The position numbers were made by a program, and so were the translations under genes. Shown piece after piece: positions 13,874 through 14,673 of a DNA stretch of 14,673 nt. The notes beneath the pieces are model-generated. The model saw nothing but the letters and a program-made list of their open reading frames with translations. It did no database searches and was not told where the DNA came from. Numbering within the stretch: the first letter of the stretch is position 1; each line of letters opens with the position of its first letter. This stretch comes from VAZQ01 sp040510075 (GTDB lineage: Bacteria > Pseudomonadota > Alphaproteobacteria > Rhizobiales > Xanthobacteraceae). The stretch spans positions 1 through 14,673 of the forward strand of contig JBEVJT010000090.1 of assembly GCA_040510075.1 (NCBI GenBank), written 5' to 3'.

Positions 13874-14673
13874 ATGTCGAGAAAAAATGGGTCAAAATCG
13901 GTCACGATTGGTCGTGGCCTGCGCGCGCGACTGCTGCTGTCGTTCATTGCGATCAGCAGCTTTGCCGTGGTCGCCGCGGTGGTTGGAAACTACGCGTTCT
14001 ACGCTATCGGCGAGGCATTGCACCAGGTTACGGAAAAGTCGGTCCCGCCGGCGATCGCGACCCTGGAATTGGCGCAGCGTACCGAGCGTATCGTCGCAGC
14101 TGGACCGGCGCTGCTGAGTGTCACCAGCGGCAAGGAATTCGACGCCGTTTCCTCCGTACTCGACCAGGAACTAAAAGAAGCCAGGCGACTGTTATCCGAG
14201 CTGCCGGGCCAGGGAGTGACCGCCGAGAAGCTTCGCGAGATTCTCGATGTCTTTGATCGAGTTGCCACCAATCTCGATACCCTGAAATCGGCGGTGCAGA
14301 CAAAGATCGCCGCCGCGGATCGCAAGGCAGCGTTGGTTCGCGACACTTTCGACGCCTACAACCAGTTCCGCTCCATCTGGACTCCAAAATTTGACGAATT
14401 GAGGGGCCACATCCAAGCTCTCCAACGTGCGCTCGATGCGGCACGCGGCACTCCGGAGGATCGGCTGGCGGCTATCGATCGCCTCAACACGGCGTTTAGC
14501 GACCTCGCACCTCTGGAGCAGATTCATCAGGAGGCCGGCTACGCGTTCGAGGCGCTGGTACGCGCCGCTGGCGCCGCCACGCCGCTCGAACTCGAAGTCA
14601 TTCGCGTTCAAGCCGAAGGGTCAGTAAGGCGCATTGACGGTCTTGTGTCCGGCCTCGATCCGGACGTCTCGCT
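13874..14673 (+). CDS. Membrane sensor protein, probably TorS-like histidine kinase (5' part)
   Basis: An open frame runs from ATG 13874 to the window edge (266 codons, incomplete). Residues 1-19 are basic (SRKNGSK, GRGLRAR), followed by a transmembrane segment at about 20-42 (LLLSFIAISSFAVVAAVVG) and then a long, predicted all-helical extracytoplasmic part with EKSVPPAIATLELAQRTERI, LDQELKEARRLLSEL and LIKE-type heptad patterns such as LRGHIQALQRALDAARG. This layout matches the sensor half of TorS-like hybrid histidine kinases; the HAMP and kinase domains would lie beyond the edge. A chemoreceptor or diguanylate cyclase with the same kind of sensor is possible. No good ribosome site precedes the ATG. 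The frame is open from just after the TAXI stop, with no earlier ATG, GTG or TTG. The neighbouring TAXI protein may be its periplasmic ligand partner. Confidence 0.65.
   Translation, partial: MSRKNGSKSVTIGRGLRARLLLSFIAISSFAVVAAVVGNYAFYAIGEALHQVTEKSVPPAIATLELAQRTERIVAAGPALLSVTSGKEFDAVSSVLDQELKEARRLLSELPGQGVTAEKLREILDVFDRVATNLDTLKSAVQTKIAAADRKAALVRDTFDAYNQFRSIWTPKFDELRGHIQALQRALDAARGTPEDRLAAIDRLNTAFSDLAPLEQIHQEAGYAFEALVRAAGAATPLELEVIRVQAEGSVRRIDGLVSGLDPDVS

Overview
The window looks like chromosomal DNA of a GC-rich alphaproteobacterium, probably Hyphomicrobiales (Bradyrhizobium/Xanthobacteraceae type). This is an inference from codon style, from the dispersed palindromic repeats between genes, and from the remembered look of the TIR and TAXI/TorS-like proteins. 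No rRNA or marker gene confirms it. I saw no tRNA, rRNA, CRISPR array or intact transposase.

Layout. Bases 1-253 are non-coding, with a decayed palindromic repeat and a small hairpin. Bases 254-7276 form one tight plus-strand operon: a class III omega-aminotransferase, a FadE-type acyl-CoA dehydrogenase, a FadI-type thiolase and a FadJ/FadB-type enoyl-CoA hydratase/3-hydroxyacyl-CoA dehydrogenase. Junctions are 1 nt, a 4-nt overlap and 9 nt. A repeat-filled gap (7277-7445) separates this from a 638-codon acetyl-CoA hydrolase/CoA-transferase gene (7446-9362), whose last codons lie inside another dispersed repeat. Bases 9416-10259 hold only gene wreckage on the minus strand: an ABC permease remnant fused in frame behind the first ~46 codons of a TIR-domain gene. 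Bases 10326-12546 are a minus-strand operon of SDR dehydrogenase (HSD10-like), hotdog thioesterase and ACMSD-type amidohydrolase. After a 283-bp divergent spacer, the plus strand carries a TAXI-type periplasmic binding protein (12830-13813) and, 60 nt later, the start of a membrane sensor protein (13874 to the window edge), probably a TorS-like histidine kinase.

How the genes work together. The first operon encodes the core of beta-oxidation (acyl-CoA oxidation, hydration, second oxidation, thiolysis) plus a transaminase that could feed an omega-amino acid or amine skeleton into it. The CoA-transferase could load or unload CoA. The minus-strand SDR and thioesterase also suit CoA-thioester catabolism. 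The TAXI/sensor pair may be a periplasmic ligand-sensing module in which the binding protein serves a kinase instead of, or as well as, a TRAP transporter. All pathway links are inference from gene order.

Most of the window is ordinary catabolic DNA. The points most worth a second look are the TAXI/sensor pair, the TIR-permease chimera, the repeat-encoded tail of the CoA-transferase, and the amidohydrolase that lacks the first metal-binding histidine.
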